Source: Anseranas semipalmata (taxonomy: Eukaryota; Chordata; Aves; Anseriformes; Anseranatidae). Taken from it: DNA of 64,000 nt. The notes below the pieces were generated by a model, which worked only from the letters and a program-made list of their open reading frames with translations, had not been told where the DNA came from and searched no databases. The stretch spans positions 1 to 64,000 of the forward strand of contig VXAA01000098.1 of assembly GCA_013399115.1 (NCBI GenBank), read 5' to 3'. Both the position numbers and the translations under genes were made by a program. Shown here piece by piece: positions 37,652 to 51,600 of the stretch. Position 1 is the stretch's first letter; each line of letters starts with the position of its first letter.

Positions 37652-39260
37652 TTTTTTCCTGAGATTTCCTGCTGTAAAAATTTCTGTTAGGGCTTGTCCT
37701 AGTGTGGGAGGTGAGGGAAAGGAGGGCAAATTTATGTTTTGTACACTTCGATCAAAACTTCTATGACATCCAGAGACACTCATGTTAATAAGAAGAACCT
37801 TGTGCTTTCAAGAAGGTAGTAAAACTGAGGTTTGCTAGCAATGAGTTTCATATTATTGCTAATATGAAGGCCCATGCTGGGCCCCAGAAAGAACCTACGG
37901 TTCTGCTGTGTTTGAAGTTCATACACAGAAATCCTATGCCACAGCTTATTATAATGGAGGAGAAACAGTAACTGGAAGAGGTAACCAAGAGGTAGGGGAC
38001 AGTGGTTTTTCACTTATTCTAATCCAATGAACAAAACTCCTTATACCAGAGATATGTAACATTTCTTGGAAGGAAGATGATATAGGTTGTCAGAGAAACA
38101 GTTCAGACCTGCATGCTAGGACTCCCCCCCAAAAGACAGATAGATGTACCCATTGTATGCAAGTTCTGAAATAGGATTGCAAAAAAGAACCATATAAGAC
38201 AGTGTTTTCTGCATGCATTTTAATATATAAGCACAGATACCAAGTTCCATGTTGAAAATTCTAATAGAAATGTTTTATAACAAATTATTTTTTTATTATA
38301 TCCATATATAAAATATATTTAAAATGTCTCTTAAATGTTCCAGTTATCAAACCTGTACTGTTAGAATACCAACATTTTAAATTATTTTAGTGTGAGAATT
38401 TCTTATAAATAAATAGGGACTAAGAAACCTGAAAGAAAAAAATGAGTTTTAACACTATCTATTGTGACCAATTTCCTTCTGATTGCTAATCAGATTTTCT
38501 AATCATCCAAGCTCTGATTTCAAAAAGTAATACTTCAGGAATAATACATACTCATTAAAAGTCAGGTCTGTCTTCTAAAGATATTGTAATGTATTAGGAG
38601 TCCACTGTGAGCCAACAGTATTTAATTCTATGTAGGTCTAGTATAGTTCTCAAAAGAGATACACAAGGGCATGAGTTAAACAGAGATAATCAATCAAAGT
38701 TTACAAGGAATGTACAAGGGGTTTAACATACTGTTTATAGCAATATATCCAATTACTGCTGGTGTGTGTAGTACACATATTATTCAGATTTGGTGCCTTA
38801 GAGCCATACTTGAATCTTTTTTTTTCTGATGAGACTATGCAAATATAATAGCCATATCTTAATTGCTGTTGTCAAGTACTGATATCAGATTTATTGTTTG
38901 TGTATTTTGAGACATTCATTAACAAATGGAAAAATGCTCTGGCATTCCAGCTCTAACAAGTAAGATTAAGAGTGTAGCAAATGCTTTCATAAGCATGCCT
39001 CTTGGCCTACATTCAACACATTACATCTCTGGAATAAAGAAAATGACCTATTTAAAAGTGCTAGACAGTTCCAAAGCTGGATACATAACAAAATTAAGAG
39101 TTAAGTTAAATGTACAGATTGCTTTGTAACTCTACTGCTAAATGTAAGCACATGGAAGCCCACTTTACTTTGCTTAGAAGTTGACCAGAAGCATAGATCA
39201 ATTACTGCAGGATGTTGAGGTTCAGTAACAGCTGTATAATGACAACTTACAAATGTTCTC
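37652..39260. other. AT-rich unique DNA, no gene seen
   Basis: No exon or recognised repeat is visible. Open frames are short and unremarkable. Confidence 0.5.
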
Positions 39261-39264
39261 AAGA

Positions 39265-39330
39265 ATCATACAGTCGTAGAATAACCCGAGTTGAAAGGGA
39301 CCCACAGAGATCATCAAGTCCAACTGTTGA
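39265..39330 (-). mobile_element. CR1 LINE 3' tip
   Basis: 'gaatcatacagtcgtagaata', 'gagttgaaagggaccca' and 'gatcatcaagtccaac' match the last 65 bases of CR1 in antisense orientation. The spacing from the octamers to 'gtccaac' is right. Nothing beyond this tip remains. Confidence 0.8.
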
Positions 39331-42300
39331 AAACACATGTTCATCTGCTTAAGACTAGTTTTTACACTAGTAATTTCAATTTCTCTCTTCAATTCTAATC
39401 ATTATTAAATTAGTACCCAATTTTGGTAACACTCTGCCCTCCACTTTGAGATGCATTTACATAGTTTTAACATTTTGGCAAAAAGACTTTTTTAATAAGT
39501 TTTAGTTTTGTAAACATTTAGAAATATTGTACAGTCTTGAATACATTTTCAAAGTAGGAAGAAAGCACATGTGAGCAATGAGGCATAAAGATTAATATAT
39601 AGTAAATAACATAAATATAATTTAAGTTGTATACTTAATGTTACCCAGCAATGGTCCTGCTGTGTTATAAACCTGAGATGAACATGAAAGCCCTGTCAAT
39701 GCACAGGCCTGCCTAGGGTCTCTGAAGAAACATACATTCCCATTATAACTAGATGATATAACATTAAGAAGACAATTAACTACTTGAGATTTAGTGACAT
39801 ATGCCTTAGCCACAGATTGCTGTGCTAGGACAAAATCCTAAACAAGCAAATAAGCTACAGGGTATCAGCTGTGTTCCTTCAAGCACACTGGTACTTCCCA
39901 AAACTGCAGCATGCACATGTTTCCCTCTGCTTTCATCGCTGATGTGTTTCAAGGGAAAAGCACTGCAGATTAATGGATTTCCACATAGGAGAAATTCTTT
40001 AATAATAGTAGCATTGACATTGTCCCTTGTATAATTAGGGACCAATAACAAACTACTGGGTTTGTAAAGTAGGAGTAAATCAGAGAAACAGTCTAGCTGC
40101 TGTCCCCCATAACTCCATTAGCACTAAATGGGCACTGTTTATACAATTTCAGCAACACTATGTTTGCTCAATGCTGGCAGACATAGCAGAGAAACTTTAG
40201 GTCAAATGTTGCCATTTGACGTCATGTAAATTGAGTTCACAGCAAGGTAAGTATTTCACTTCTAGATCTTGGACACGTCCTTGGAAAACAAAACTAAAAA
40301 GACTTTTGATGTTTTTATACTACCAACAACAAGTGAATCATCCATTAGCTGTGATGCAAAAAGATTATGGATATTACTCTAAGAACATCGGTGATGGGCA
40401 TGATAGAAATTATTTGCACGTGTATGACTACGAACATTTAATCAATCAGATAAAGATAATCAGAAATATAATAACAAATATTTACACTGTTTTAAAAGGA
40501 AAGAAAACAGAAAGCTATCATGAAAAGCACGTGAAGTAAACCAGTAAAGGATTGTTATTGCATTCTACTCTATTCTTTATTTTATTATGCATGTTCAAAA
40601 TAAATCTGTGAAATGCTCTGTAAGAACCCAAACCCAGTGCCAATTAAAGGCAGGAGTAATTTTTTTCCACAGTTCACTGAGTTGCTCTGAGCATGTGTCT
40701 TTCTGAATTGCTTCTAACAGCTGCCATTGAAATAAAAGGTATTTGGCATTTTGCATATTTAGTGGGTAACTAAAATGTAGACTTTGAAGGCTTTAGGTTT
40801 TCACTTTTTAAAACACTGGCTAGTAGATTTCTTTTTCTCAAGTGCCTATGGTCAGTAATGAATTCATTTGTAAAGTAAATTCAACAGTCACAGATAAAGT
40901 GTGGTTCTCATAAATTATGCAAAAGATTGAATTGTTTATAGACCCATGAATCTTAAGAAATTGTTATAATTTAAACCCATCTTTCAAGACATAATTATAA
41001 CTTCATTGGAATAAATGAAATTAGTGTAAAACCCTCACTTTCAGAAAATGGCAATGAGTCAAGTCTTTCGTACTCTTTAAAATAAATTGCTTACAACACA
41101 TTTAAGTATAAATGACCATCAAATTGTGATCAAGGAGCTAGAAATTGATTTTCATTTTAATTTATTCACTTCCTTTCTCAAACTGTCAAACCAGTAAAGG
41201 CCATTTGTGTGATGGAATAATTTACACAGTTGCAATGAACCCATTTTCTTCTGTCAGAGTCAGATTTTTGCAGTATCCATTAAGTTATCCCACTGATAAC
41301 ATTATGCAAATAAAATTGATACATTTGCTTTCTTCATAGCTTTTGAACAATTTTTATTAAGTTATGATACAGTGTCACCCACCTAATTGGAATGGCAAGG
41401 TAAAAACAAAATCACGTCAATTAATCAGTTGTCCAAATACTAGTTATATGTTTATATTATTCTACGAGCCAATCACCTTATTTAATGTACTGCAGACACC
41501 CAATTTAAGACTGTATTTCATTTTTGGTGTGCCATTTAAGGGAATTGATTGTAATATTTGGGAATGATGGGCAGAGGAAGCCAGAAACTGCAAATATGTG
41601 GAGTGCTGTTTAAGAAAGCAATTACTTGTATAGTTTGGCTTCTCACTGAATGGGTCTACTTCATACGTACATTTTGCAGTCATGTCTGCTCATTTTTTTG
41701 AAAAAAAAAAAAATCTGCAACTTATTGTCTTTCAAGATCTGATGAAAATATGAAAGAGTAGGTCAAATTCTATTGTATCTTGAACATCATCAATGGAACT
41801 GTTCATTAAGTTTTAATTGCAACAACAAATTCTGTCCTCATTTTCAGTTTTGTTAGACATGAGCACACATACATTAACTTCTGAGTTCCAGGGTGACTTT
41901 CCACGGTTATTAACTGGAAGAACTGTCTTTTAACTGAAACTGAGCAAATGTTGCCTTGGCTGGCATCAAGGGTAATATAAACATGGTATCAACACAATAT
42001 CATTTGCAGTGAATTGTATCTCAGAATGGAAATACACTTTAAGCATTGTAGTATAATACGCTTTATCCACAGAGACCTTCTGATATTGGCAAGGCTCCAA
42101 GAGGAGCTACAATAAGTGAAATAAAGCAAATCTTAATCCACATGTGTTGCAAAAGTGGTAGTATAACAAAATTGCTCAGATGACTCGTACTGAACCCTTA
42201 AAAAATTGTCCGTGTTGTATAAGGTGCATACAACTAATGATATGTCTACTGTTTGGCTCCTACACTGTCTAAATTTTATCTCTGTTTTTACTAATACAGA

Positions 42301-43660
42301 ACTTGCTTCTTCAGTGGACATTCTTGCTTTATTACATTAATATTATCATTAACATTTTATCAATATTTATAATTTGTGTTTTAAGCATGGCTAGCAACTT
42401 TCCCCTAGAATAAGCTGCGATAAGAAAATTTCTGTAGAAACTGAAATATCTTATAGGAAAATGTTGAATTTGACAATATTTTGGCAGATAACAAGGGATA
42501 GAACCCAGTCTATTAAACTTAAATCTCTGAACTTTTTCCACTAAATGTTAGGTGTCTAGCCCTGAAGGATAAGCCTATTCCTCTAAAGAGACTAAGTGTT
42601 TTATATAGTCAGTAGAGGAAGACACGTCCAATATCTGCAGAGAGAAATCCTCCTTCCTATTTCAGAAATTTTCTCCTCTTTATTAAGAATACAGCAAAGC
42701 ACTAGAAAATATTTGCCCTCCTTTATCCACTTGGGATTCTCAGTGCCATGACAGAAGTACTGAAGATTTAACCTCCAGAAATAGTGTATAGAATCCACGT
42801 TGTTCACATCTTAGATAAGCACTACACCCTCTAGCTGCAAAATATGAGTTTCAGCAGCATCAGTATTGCTCTTAGTCAGCATATTAGGCTTCTCTGAGGA
42901 GTAAAAAATTAGAATTTGGATTGTCATAGGGCTCTACAGGTTTTGGGCACATACTGTTCTAGAAAGACACTACTTTGCACTCAAAGGTAACTCATGAGTC
43001 TTTCATGTTAAGGATAACTGTACTAGATGTAGATGACCAGGGTTAAAAAGTTCTAGACAACTGCAAGAGTATGTCTTCATTATAGGACATACTTAATATA
43101 CTCCCAAGAGCATAGACGTTCAAGAGGAGTATGTTTCTGCTTATTTTTAGCAACAGGGAAGATAATTTAAGAAAATAAAACCAACTAAATATTTTGAGCC
43201 AAAATATTAAATGAAGAGTCAGGTTCTGAAGCTCAGGCTCAACAATGCCCAAACCTGACAGCAAAATATAGAAATGTTTACGGGGAAGAACAAAATATCC
43301 AAGGAGTAATTGCTTGTTGTAGTGATAGTCCACTGACTTCATCAGTTGTATTCAACAACTGATATGCAATATTATTGAAATAAGCTAAGGATTCAAAGTC
43401 TATTCTTCTGAAAATAAATTATTTTGAGAACCGGAAATGAATGAATTCACTGTAGTGACCAGCATGTACTGAAACAGCAATTTTTGGTTTTGGTTTCTAT
43501 CAATAATGTGTGGCAGATGCTGCCACGCTTAGAGCAAAGGAACTTTTTTATTCCTTATATTAACTCAATTGGATAAAGGTGTCATTAAGTGTCAAAGTGT
43601 AATACTGTATACACCTGACTGAAATAGCATGGATTTGTTTACTTACTTAATTTAATATTA
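39331..43660. other. AT-rich unique DNA, no gene seen
   Basis: No transposon or exon is visible over more than 4 kb. The part at 40540-41700 is notably free of simple repeats and rich in homeobox-type TAAT and octamer-type sites (described separately). The 107-codon frame at 40216-40539 has no recognisable domain. Confidence 0.5.
41304..41311 (+). promoter_or_regulatory. POU octamer ATGCAAAT
   Basis: A perfect octamer motif, the classic POU-factor site, inside a repeat-free AT-rich block that also has TAATT-type homeodomain cores at about 41384 and 41416. One octamer can occur by chance in AT-rich DNA, so this is only a weak lead. Confidence 0.25.
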
Positions 43661-43669
43661 TTAACCTTG

Positions 43670-44010
43670 TGGTTAGGTTGAAAGGCTATCAGTGAGAAAC
43701 CCTGGGCCATAACTGCCCCAAGCAGCTTCACCTGGGAGCCCCATTTTGTCTCAGCCCTGGGCCACAGCTGAGCCTTACTGTCTTTGCTCACTTTCAGCCT
43801 ATCCCTCCTTGTTCCCAAATTGTCCTTTGGCCTTCCCAGACTATCCTCAGGACAGAAATGCATTGCTGCTGCTTGATGACGGCAGGGCTGGGACAAGGTC
43901 CTGCCACTGCCAGCCCTGGCTCCACTCGCCTGCTCTGGGGCTGCAGGATGGTCCCACTCACACTGCTCCTGACACCAAATAAAGCAAGACATTTATTGGA
44001 TATGCACTGC
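43670..44010 (+). other. GC-richer segment of unknown origin, possible LTR or retroposon
   Basis: A segment clearly richer in G and C than its flanks. It contains two related pieces, 'accctgggccataactgcc' and 'ccctgggccacagctgagcc', and ends near an AATAAA signal at 43978-43983 ('caccaaataaagcaagac'). A retroviral LTR or 3'-UTR-derived retroposon would look like this, but I recognise no family and see no TG/CA ends. Confidence 0.3.
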
Positions 44011-46549
44011 ACAATTCGCTCTGTTTTAGCGTATCCAAACTTTAAAAAAAATTAGCTTCATAAGTGAGTTCAAGTCTGAAAGACTATGGCTGACCTGCAC
44101 ATTGAAACTCTCAAAATCCTTTTATGAACAAAAGAAAGCACACCAACACCATATACATACAGACCTAGAATTTAGTGTTAGTGTCAGTAATGCATTAATA
44201 ATCTAATAGTCCAAAGTGGAAAAGCCTCAAAAATAATATAGTACAAACTGTTATATGAAAAAGCCTGTTCTGTGTCTCACCCTTCCAATGTCTCTTGAGT
44301 TCTAAAGGTGACAGTGCCAAGTCTTCCTTAAGAAGGAGGGTTAAGGTGAGTGAACAGCATCTTGAGATCTTTGCTAAGAGGAATATGATTTTCAGGGTAG
44401 CAGTCCACTCCTCCTCAGTAACAGGTATGCTTGTTTTTTTAACATATTTCCTTGCCCTGGGCTGCTGCCTTCTGGCTGTTCCCAGGTGAGCAGTGAGCAT
44501 GGCCCCACACCCTTCCCCAGGCTCAGCTGTTTGTTGGGCAGTGACTCCCTGGGTTTGCCAGATCCTTCCCACATCCCACATTAGGGATGGCAAAAATTAC
44601 ATTTACTGGGCTATGCATTTTATTCTCAGATGCAAATAAGCTACATCACCAACACCACCAGGTTACATGCAGTCATGAGATAAAAGGGATTTTTTTCTTT
44701 CAAGATCCTGTATGTTACATAATAAAAGATCAGTAATACTTGGGGCAGTAAAATATGTACATACGCTATTATAAATATTATTTTTCCATAAACAGCAATA
44801 TCACAAATCACAATAAATTCTAAGAAATTTATAAACCATATTTATTTCTGAAAAAACAATTAATCATAAAAACCTTATGGTGACACCAAACACCTTTTGC
44901 TTGAAGTGACCTACTATTTTTACATTACCAGCAACAACTGATATATTTATGGCTTTGTATCAATTATTTTGGCATAACTTTAAAGTTCAGAACTAGAATA
45001 GGTTATTATATATTTATTTTAAGTTCACATACCATGGCAGAGAAGGAAGGTTTAATCAAAGAAGTTCACTTAATTCTATTTAAAATGAGCAGTTGCAGCA
45101 CTTTGTAGTGATTCATTTTTAATTCCCATGTCATGGTAGCTTAATATACAATTGTTGTAAAAACAGTTTTTGTAACAAAAGCAAGTGAAACCATTGAGAG
45201 AAGGCAATAATTTTTTTTTTAAATGTTTTTTATTCACATGAAGCAGATTCATGCTGCGAGTTTTAAAGTTGAGTTAACAATGCATGTAAACACAAAATTA
45301 AGAAAGGATGAAATGTTTCAGTGATTAGAACTGTAATCCTATTGTAAGTAACAGACTGAATGTTAAATCTGGTGGGCGGACGTGGGGGGGCACTTGTAAA
45401 CTATATTGAAAGTACTGCATTATCCATTTCTGAAAATCTTTATATAACTACCTGTCATTTACAGGCTATATTCTAAACCTTCTTTAAGCATATTAAAAAA
45501 ATAATAAGGGGTTGAACTAAAGCATGATATTTTCATTCTTTTATTGTCATACAATCATTATCCAAATAGATCTGAAGAAAAGATGATTAACAAGAGTCAA
45601 TTACTTTTTGCCTAAAAAACATCAAGGGTTGAGCTCTCTGTTGTGATTTAAAATAGTTTACTTACAATGGCTGTTAGACAGCAGCTTTTCTACTGATCTC
45701 TGTAGGCAATGTAAAATCTACAGGGTAACCTAAAAAGAAAAGAATTCTCCTTACATGGGTACTAACTATCATATGAACAAAACCTTTTTTGTGCACCACA
45801 TGCTCATGGGTGACAATCAGTCTGACAACAAAAGAGAAGATGGAAGCAGCATATGAGAAGTGAATAGAATTCTCCCCACCAACTGATGGTTTATGTTATA
45901 CATCTTCTAGTGAGCCATTTCTACTCATGTCAGCAAAGAAACCCACAATAGTCTCTTTCCTTTATCCATTAAAACCGAAAAAAAATCACAAACAAGTAGA
46001 TAAGGCAAATAAAAACCCTGAAAAATAAAATCCTATTAGCTTCTGTACTGAACATTTCTTCTCAAGTTTTATCTGTTTTGCAAATTTCAGTGTAGTTTAC
46101 AAATGCTGAGCAAGATTTTTATGAGCTAACTTGAGTACTGGAAGCACGTTAACCATTGCAACACAGACTGGTTGGCTGGGTAAATTATCCCACATGGAGC
46201 TCTTTGGCTCTGTGGTTAGACTGGCTAGAATACTTTCTGTACACAAGATTGCTCATTTACACTTATCTCAAATGTTAGCCTGCAATGCACTGAAATCAAC
46301 AGCATAAAAGTTGCCTTTGGTGTCATCTTTCTTTAACCAACACTATGCTGCAATGTAGGCAGGTGTTTACTGTAACTCATGGAATTCGCATAATGATATC
46401 TAAGTTTTGTTTTTCTTTTACAAAAATAGAAATAATAATAAAAAATACATAGGCTTAAAAAGTTCTCGCTTTCTTAAAATCTGAAGATTGACTTGGAAAC
46501 ATCAACCACTTATGTGTACTTTACTGTTATCTTCTTGAATCTTCAGTAA
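44011..46549. other. AT-rich unique DNA, no gene seen
   Basis: A moderately GC-rich patch at 44270-44590 has no recognised similarity. The rest is AT-rich with no exon or transposon. Confidence 0.5.
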
Positions 46550-47110
46550 ATCATAGAATCATAGAATACTCTGAGTTGGAAGGGAGACACAAGGATCACT
46601 GAGTCCAACTCCCGGCTCCACACAGGACCACCCCCAAAATCAGACCATATGTCCGAGAGTGTTGTCTAAATGCTCCTTGAATGCCGTCAGGCTCGGTGCT
46701 GTGACCACTTCCCTGGCCCGCCTGTTCCAGTGCCCAACCACCCTCTTGGTGAAGAACCTTTTCCTAACTCCCAGCCTGACCCTCCCCTGTCACAGCTCCA
46801 TGCTGTTCCCTCGGGTCCTGTCGCTGTCACCAGAGAGCAGAGATCAGCGCCTGCCCCTCCGCTCCCCTCGTGAGGAAGCTGCAGGCTGCCATGAGGCCTC
46901 CCCTCAGTCTCCTCTTCTCTAGGCTGAACAAACCAAGTGACCTCAGCTGCTCTTCATACATCTTCCCCTCTAGACCCTTCACCATCTTTGTAGCCCTCCA
47001 TTGGACACTCTCTAATAGTTTTATGTCCTTCTTATACTGTGGCACCCAAAACTGCACACAGGACTTGAGGTGAGGCTGCACCAGTGCAGAGTAGAGTGGG
47101 ACAATCACTT
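46550..47110 (-). mobile_element. CR1 LINE 3' fragment
   Basis: The left end carries the octamers (AATCATAGAATCATAGAAT at 46550-46568), and the homology stops at about 47110 after 'gtgggacaatcactta'. Minus-strand frame 47108-46827 shows [35 protein letters not shown] and [19 protein letters not shown]. These are CR1 ORF2 C-terminal motifs. It aligns end to end with the 3' 560 bases of the copy at 16592-18137 but keeps more CpG sites, so it may be younger. A 9-bp perfect inverted repeat (47116-47124 with 47134-47142) sits at its broken 5' end. Confidence 0.95.
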
Positions 47111-50100
47111 ACTTCAACTATATCAGTAATCCCGATATAGTTTATTTAAATCATTTGGAGAGTTTCCTTTCTTTTGAAGGCTATACTCCTGCATGTAGAG
47201 GGAAAGTGGGTTACTTCACAGTTCTGTCACTGTGAGGAAACCCTGGGAGGGTAACATTTATGCCTAAAACATGTTTTTGCAGACTTTCCAATTCAACAGA
47301 TGGCCTCTTTGGGTGCCATGAAGTTGCTCTCTCTAGCAGCAATGAGGCCAAAGCACTGTCCCACAGTGGGTTTACTGAAGCCAAGCACCTTATTTACCAA
47401 AATGCCCAGACATCTTAATCCATTAATGTACCTCTATCTATTCACATTCTGGGCATCACATGATCTTCAAAAAGTGTCTTTCGTAAGGCATTATTACTTC
47501 ATTAACAGAAAGTAATATGAAGCAATATGAATTATTTCTTACCCTAAGCGCTGCCTGAGACGCTATGAACATTTAAGGCACCTTCTGTGATAGCCCTCTG
47601 CATGCACAGCATGGTGGGAGCTTCCACTGTTGACAGGATACTTTCATCATTGTGGAGTGAAATAACTGCAGGGAGTGTGCTGGGAAGTCATTTCCTCACA
47701 CAGCACTGAAATCCATCTGGGATCTGACTTTTTTTTTACCTTTTCTCTGGTCTACTAAGATTCTTCTACAATTCTATTCTGTTTCTACTTCACTGTTCTA
47801 GTAGATATAGGTATTCTACTTCCAAATTTTCATGCTGATGGTCTGTTTTCTGTACTAATTTTTTTTTTTTTTAACTTACATTTCTTTGGGGATTTTTTGA
47901 ATTCCAAAATGAACTCTAGTAAATGGATGGCTGATGCTAAATTGGGAAGTAGAATGCCTCCTTCTTGTCATTAGTTTACTTTGCTGATGGCTGGAAAGAG
48001 TTTGAAGATTAACTGAAGTCTATTCCCTTTCAAATTTAGATCTTCCCTTCTGCCTAGCAGTGTTGATTCATATTAGATTAATAGTTATGTCATTTTAACA
48101 TTGTGATTCACCTTTGCTGTTTTTGAGGCCTTGTAGAATAACTTATATGATGTTCCAGCTTCAGTCAATAACTAGAGAAAGGATATCAAAGTGGCATCCT
48201 GCCCAGGCACCCATGAAGTTCAGTCCAGCTCTGTTTTTGAGTATTGACTCATTGACAATGTCTGTGCTGCTGTTATCATATGTCCCAGGAACTAAGCCCA
48301 GACTTCTATACCACAGATAAGGGCTGATGAATAGCTTCTGCATATTATCAAATCCATACTGCATATCAGCACACTCTCGAATAAGAATTATTTTCAAACC
48401 CTTTTGCATTTGTCTTCTCTAGTTTACACCATGTTTGTTTCTTGTACAACTTAATGACAAAACAGGCAAATTCCACGTAGGTAATTCCTCCCTTAATTTT
48501 TTTAGCAACCACTGTTTAGTACCTGTTCATGTAGAGATATTAAATTTGGAGGCCATCTAAATGAATTAAGTCATTAGCAGGTGTGTCAGCCTTGGTCCTC
48601 TACAATAGAGAGAGGACTCGTGAGATTACACTGTTGTATGGTACTGGAACAAAAAGAAGAGACTCCAGAATTTTAAGGTGTAGAAGATGTATTGTTGCTT
48701 ATTGTTATGGATAAGAGATTTCATGCGATCATGTGGACTTTAGCAATCCCTGGCTCCTAGTACTTGACAAAGTCAGTTTGAGGAAGGGCTATAGTCACAT
48801 TCTGTGATGCCATCTTTTAGACTGTCATCTGCATCTTCACAATTTCCATCAGTGTCTGTACTCATCGGAAATTTTTCCACATACTGCCTCTACTGAGTTA
48901 TGTTAAATATACCATTTTTTCATAAAGATTTTTTTGCACCAATGTGGAAAATGTATGAACATCCTAACTGGCTACACTTGCTAACTTAATAACAATCACA
49001 TCTTCTGCAAATCACTTAGCTTCCATTGTGGGAAGACTGGCACCCTCTCTCCCATGTAATCTATGATGGTTTCATAAACTGACACTATCCGTGTCTGAGA
49101 CTGGCTAGCTTGAATCAAGAAGACTTATTCAGATACTGAACACTCACTGGGACATTTTCTGAGTTCTTACAGGTCGGGATTTTGCCATCAACTGGTAGAA
49201 TCTGAGCTAGAATAGCAAAGACAATATTCAGTTATAGTTCATGTTACACCTTGTAGTGCCTTAAACAATCTGTACAAGTAATACATTGATCATTTCCACA
49301 TAGAATAGGTCCAGAAAGATTGTTGGTTGTTTTTTTTTTCAGGTTGTCTCAGCCTGCCACCACCATTGTCATTAGTAGCCCTGGCTGCCAGGATGGGAGA
49401 GAAATGTCTAAAGTTGTCTGTTTACATGCAGTTTAGTATTCACATATAAATTCCTACACACATCACTTAAATCTGCATCCCCATTTACAAAACACAAAGA
49501 ACAAAAATGCACTTTCCTCCTTGCTCTAAGATAGAATTCCCTACCTTCCTCCAAATCATGACCTTAGTACCTCTCATACCTCTGCTACAGAGGCAAGGAG
49601 TAAGTAACTTTGTCTGCAAAATTCAGATTTGGGTAAGCTCCATGTATTTCCAAAATATGCTAGTAATTTCTCCTTCATACATTTTTATCATGAAATTGCT
49701 ACTGGTTCAAGTCTGTGTTCTTTCAGACTTACTGAGATGCAGCTCATGAGTTTTGAACTCTGTTCATAGTGAAAGCTCAGCTGAGAAAAAGATCCTGAAA
49801 TGTCTACACAGAAAAGTCAATATATCGTTAAAATCTAAACAGATACTATATCACAATATACTTTTTTTTAAAGGTTATGTTTCTTTTCCTTACCATCTTG
49901 CTCTCAGAATTTTGTGAAATATACACAGAAATTGTTTCTTTCATAGTTTCCCTTTGATGGCACACACTGGCAGCTGCCACAGAAAAATCTGCTATAAATA
50001 TCACATTTTGTTTCATATATTCAAATTTTTACGCTCATTGGTACAGCTCTAGAGTGGCAATGGACTCCCACAGTGACAATTCAATTGAACTCCAATTGCC

Positions 50101-50557
50101 TAGAAAGGTTATTGTATGAGATCATTGCTTATGAGAGGCCAGCTATAAGGGCCATGTTCTGTATCACAGGAATGCATGGCTAGGCATGGACATGTCTGTG
50201 ATACACATGAAACTGTAGTTCAGGCAAGGCCTAACAGGATATTACCAGGTTAAATACAGCTCCTGTCTGCAGGACTGGCTGCCTCTGAGGCCTCTAGCTT
50301 TCTTCGTAACAACTCTCCTTAAGTTCACCCCCTGTGCTCTTTCCAAATTGGCCTTGAGTCTAGGCAGCCAAACCCCCAGTATGAGTGGGAGGATGCTCTC
50401 AGGGCCCTTATGACATAAACCCATGATGAGTAACATGTGGAGTTAGTAAAATTAACTGGCATTTCTTTCCCTGGTGGGACTATATCTCATTTTACTCTGC
50501 ACTCAGTCTTGCATCTGGAACCTGTTGTTTGAACCAAAGAGAGACAGCCATCTCATC

Positions 50558-50578
50558 TTTTTTTTTTTTTTTTTTTTT
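50558..50578. repeat. Poly(T)21 tract
   Basis: Twenty-one uninterrupted T residues followed by AA. Confidence 0.85.
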
Positions 50579-51329
50579 AACAGAACATCAGACCTCCTTG
50601 CTGAGCCTGTCAGCTGAGTGTGACATCAGCATCTGGTACTTCTAATATTTTAAATGTTACCTGACCATCTGCCCATAACGTCACCAGGTAAATATGATTT
50701 TGCCACTACTAGTAAAAGGATATGACATGGATTCAGGAATTTTTGTGTTTGTTTTGGCCTTAGCTGATTTTATCTTGTTATAACTGTGATAGCAATTGCC
50801 TAGCAGTCAGGTGACTATTGTTGAATTCTTTTTAGCATTAGCTTAGCTTTGTGTAGTTGTGTGATGTAGCATCTGTTGTTAATTAATAAGTAGTAATAAA
50901 AAAGTATTCTGTGTGGAATAACTTATTTATGACCCAAGAATAAAAATGTGATGTAGAGGACTACACACACAGAATGATACTGGAGGTTGTGAAAACATGT
51001 CATAATGATCCATTAGTGGTCACTAAGCAAATCCAACCCTGTGAGTCAGGTGAATCTACTGTTTCAGGCTAACAAAGAGAAAAGAAAGACAAGTGCAATG
51101 TGGAGTTGGTAACCAATGAAGGTAAGAGCAATGGAGCAGACTCTGTTAAAAAATATACAAAACTACTTTGGGCAGATTCAAATCTAAGGAGGAATAAGCT
51201 TCCTACCATGAACATCATACCTTACACCTTCTTAGGGGAAGAAGTAAGGATGATTTGTTGTACACTTCCTCCCACACACACCTCTCCACTCTTTTTGAAG
51301 AAGACTAGCTAGTACCATCAACCTAGGAC

Positions 51330-51600
51330 TGGAGGAGCACTGTGAGGGTGAGCACAATACTCAAGAAAATGGTAGGCAATAGCTAATTATTATTAGACAG
51401 TATCAGTTTTAACTGTACTATGAAGGAAAATTTTCTGTACTAATTAGATAATTTGGTCTATGAGTGTTAATATTATTGTAACTGGGCTAATAACTGTTTG
51501 CTGTATTTTGATTAGACTGTTAAAACATTAATTATACTAACAATAAATTCTTGGCTTTGCATACAAGGTGTGTTCCCCTTTGCTCCTAACAAGATTTTGA
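51330..51600 (+). mobile_element. Possible degraded LTR with AATAAA signal
   Basis: An AT-rich block leads to AATAAA at 51542-51547, followed by 'ttcttggctttgcatacaagg' and a T/G-rich stretch with 'tgtgttcccc'. This order resembles the U3-R-U5 layout of a retroviral LTR. No boundary, partner LTR or internal gene is visible, and I cannot name a family. Confidence 0.25.

Noticed and set aside
40216..40539. 107-codon plus-strand open frame
   Set aside because: No family resemblance. Length is within chance for 64 kb of AT-rich DNA read in six frames.
43639..44055. Overlapping open frames in the GC-richer segment
   Set aside because: Three frames are open at once, as expected in stop-poor GC-rich DNA. 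No conserved motif is present.
47116..47142. 9-bp inverted repeat at the CR1 5' break
   Set aside because: Too short and AT-rich to claim as a structured RNA or insertion signal.
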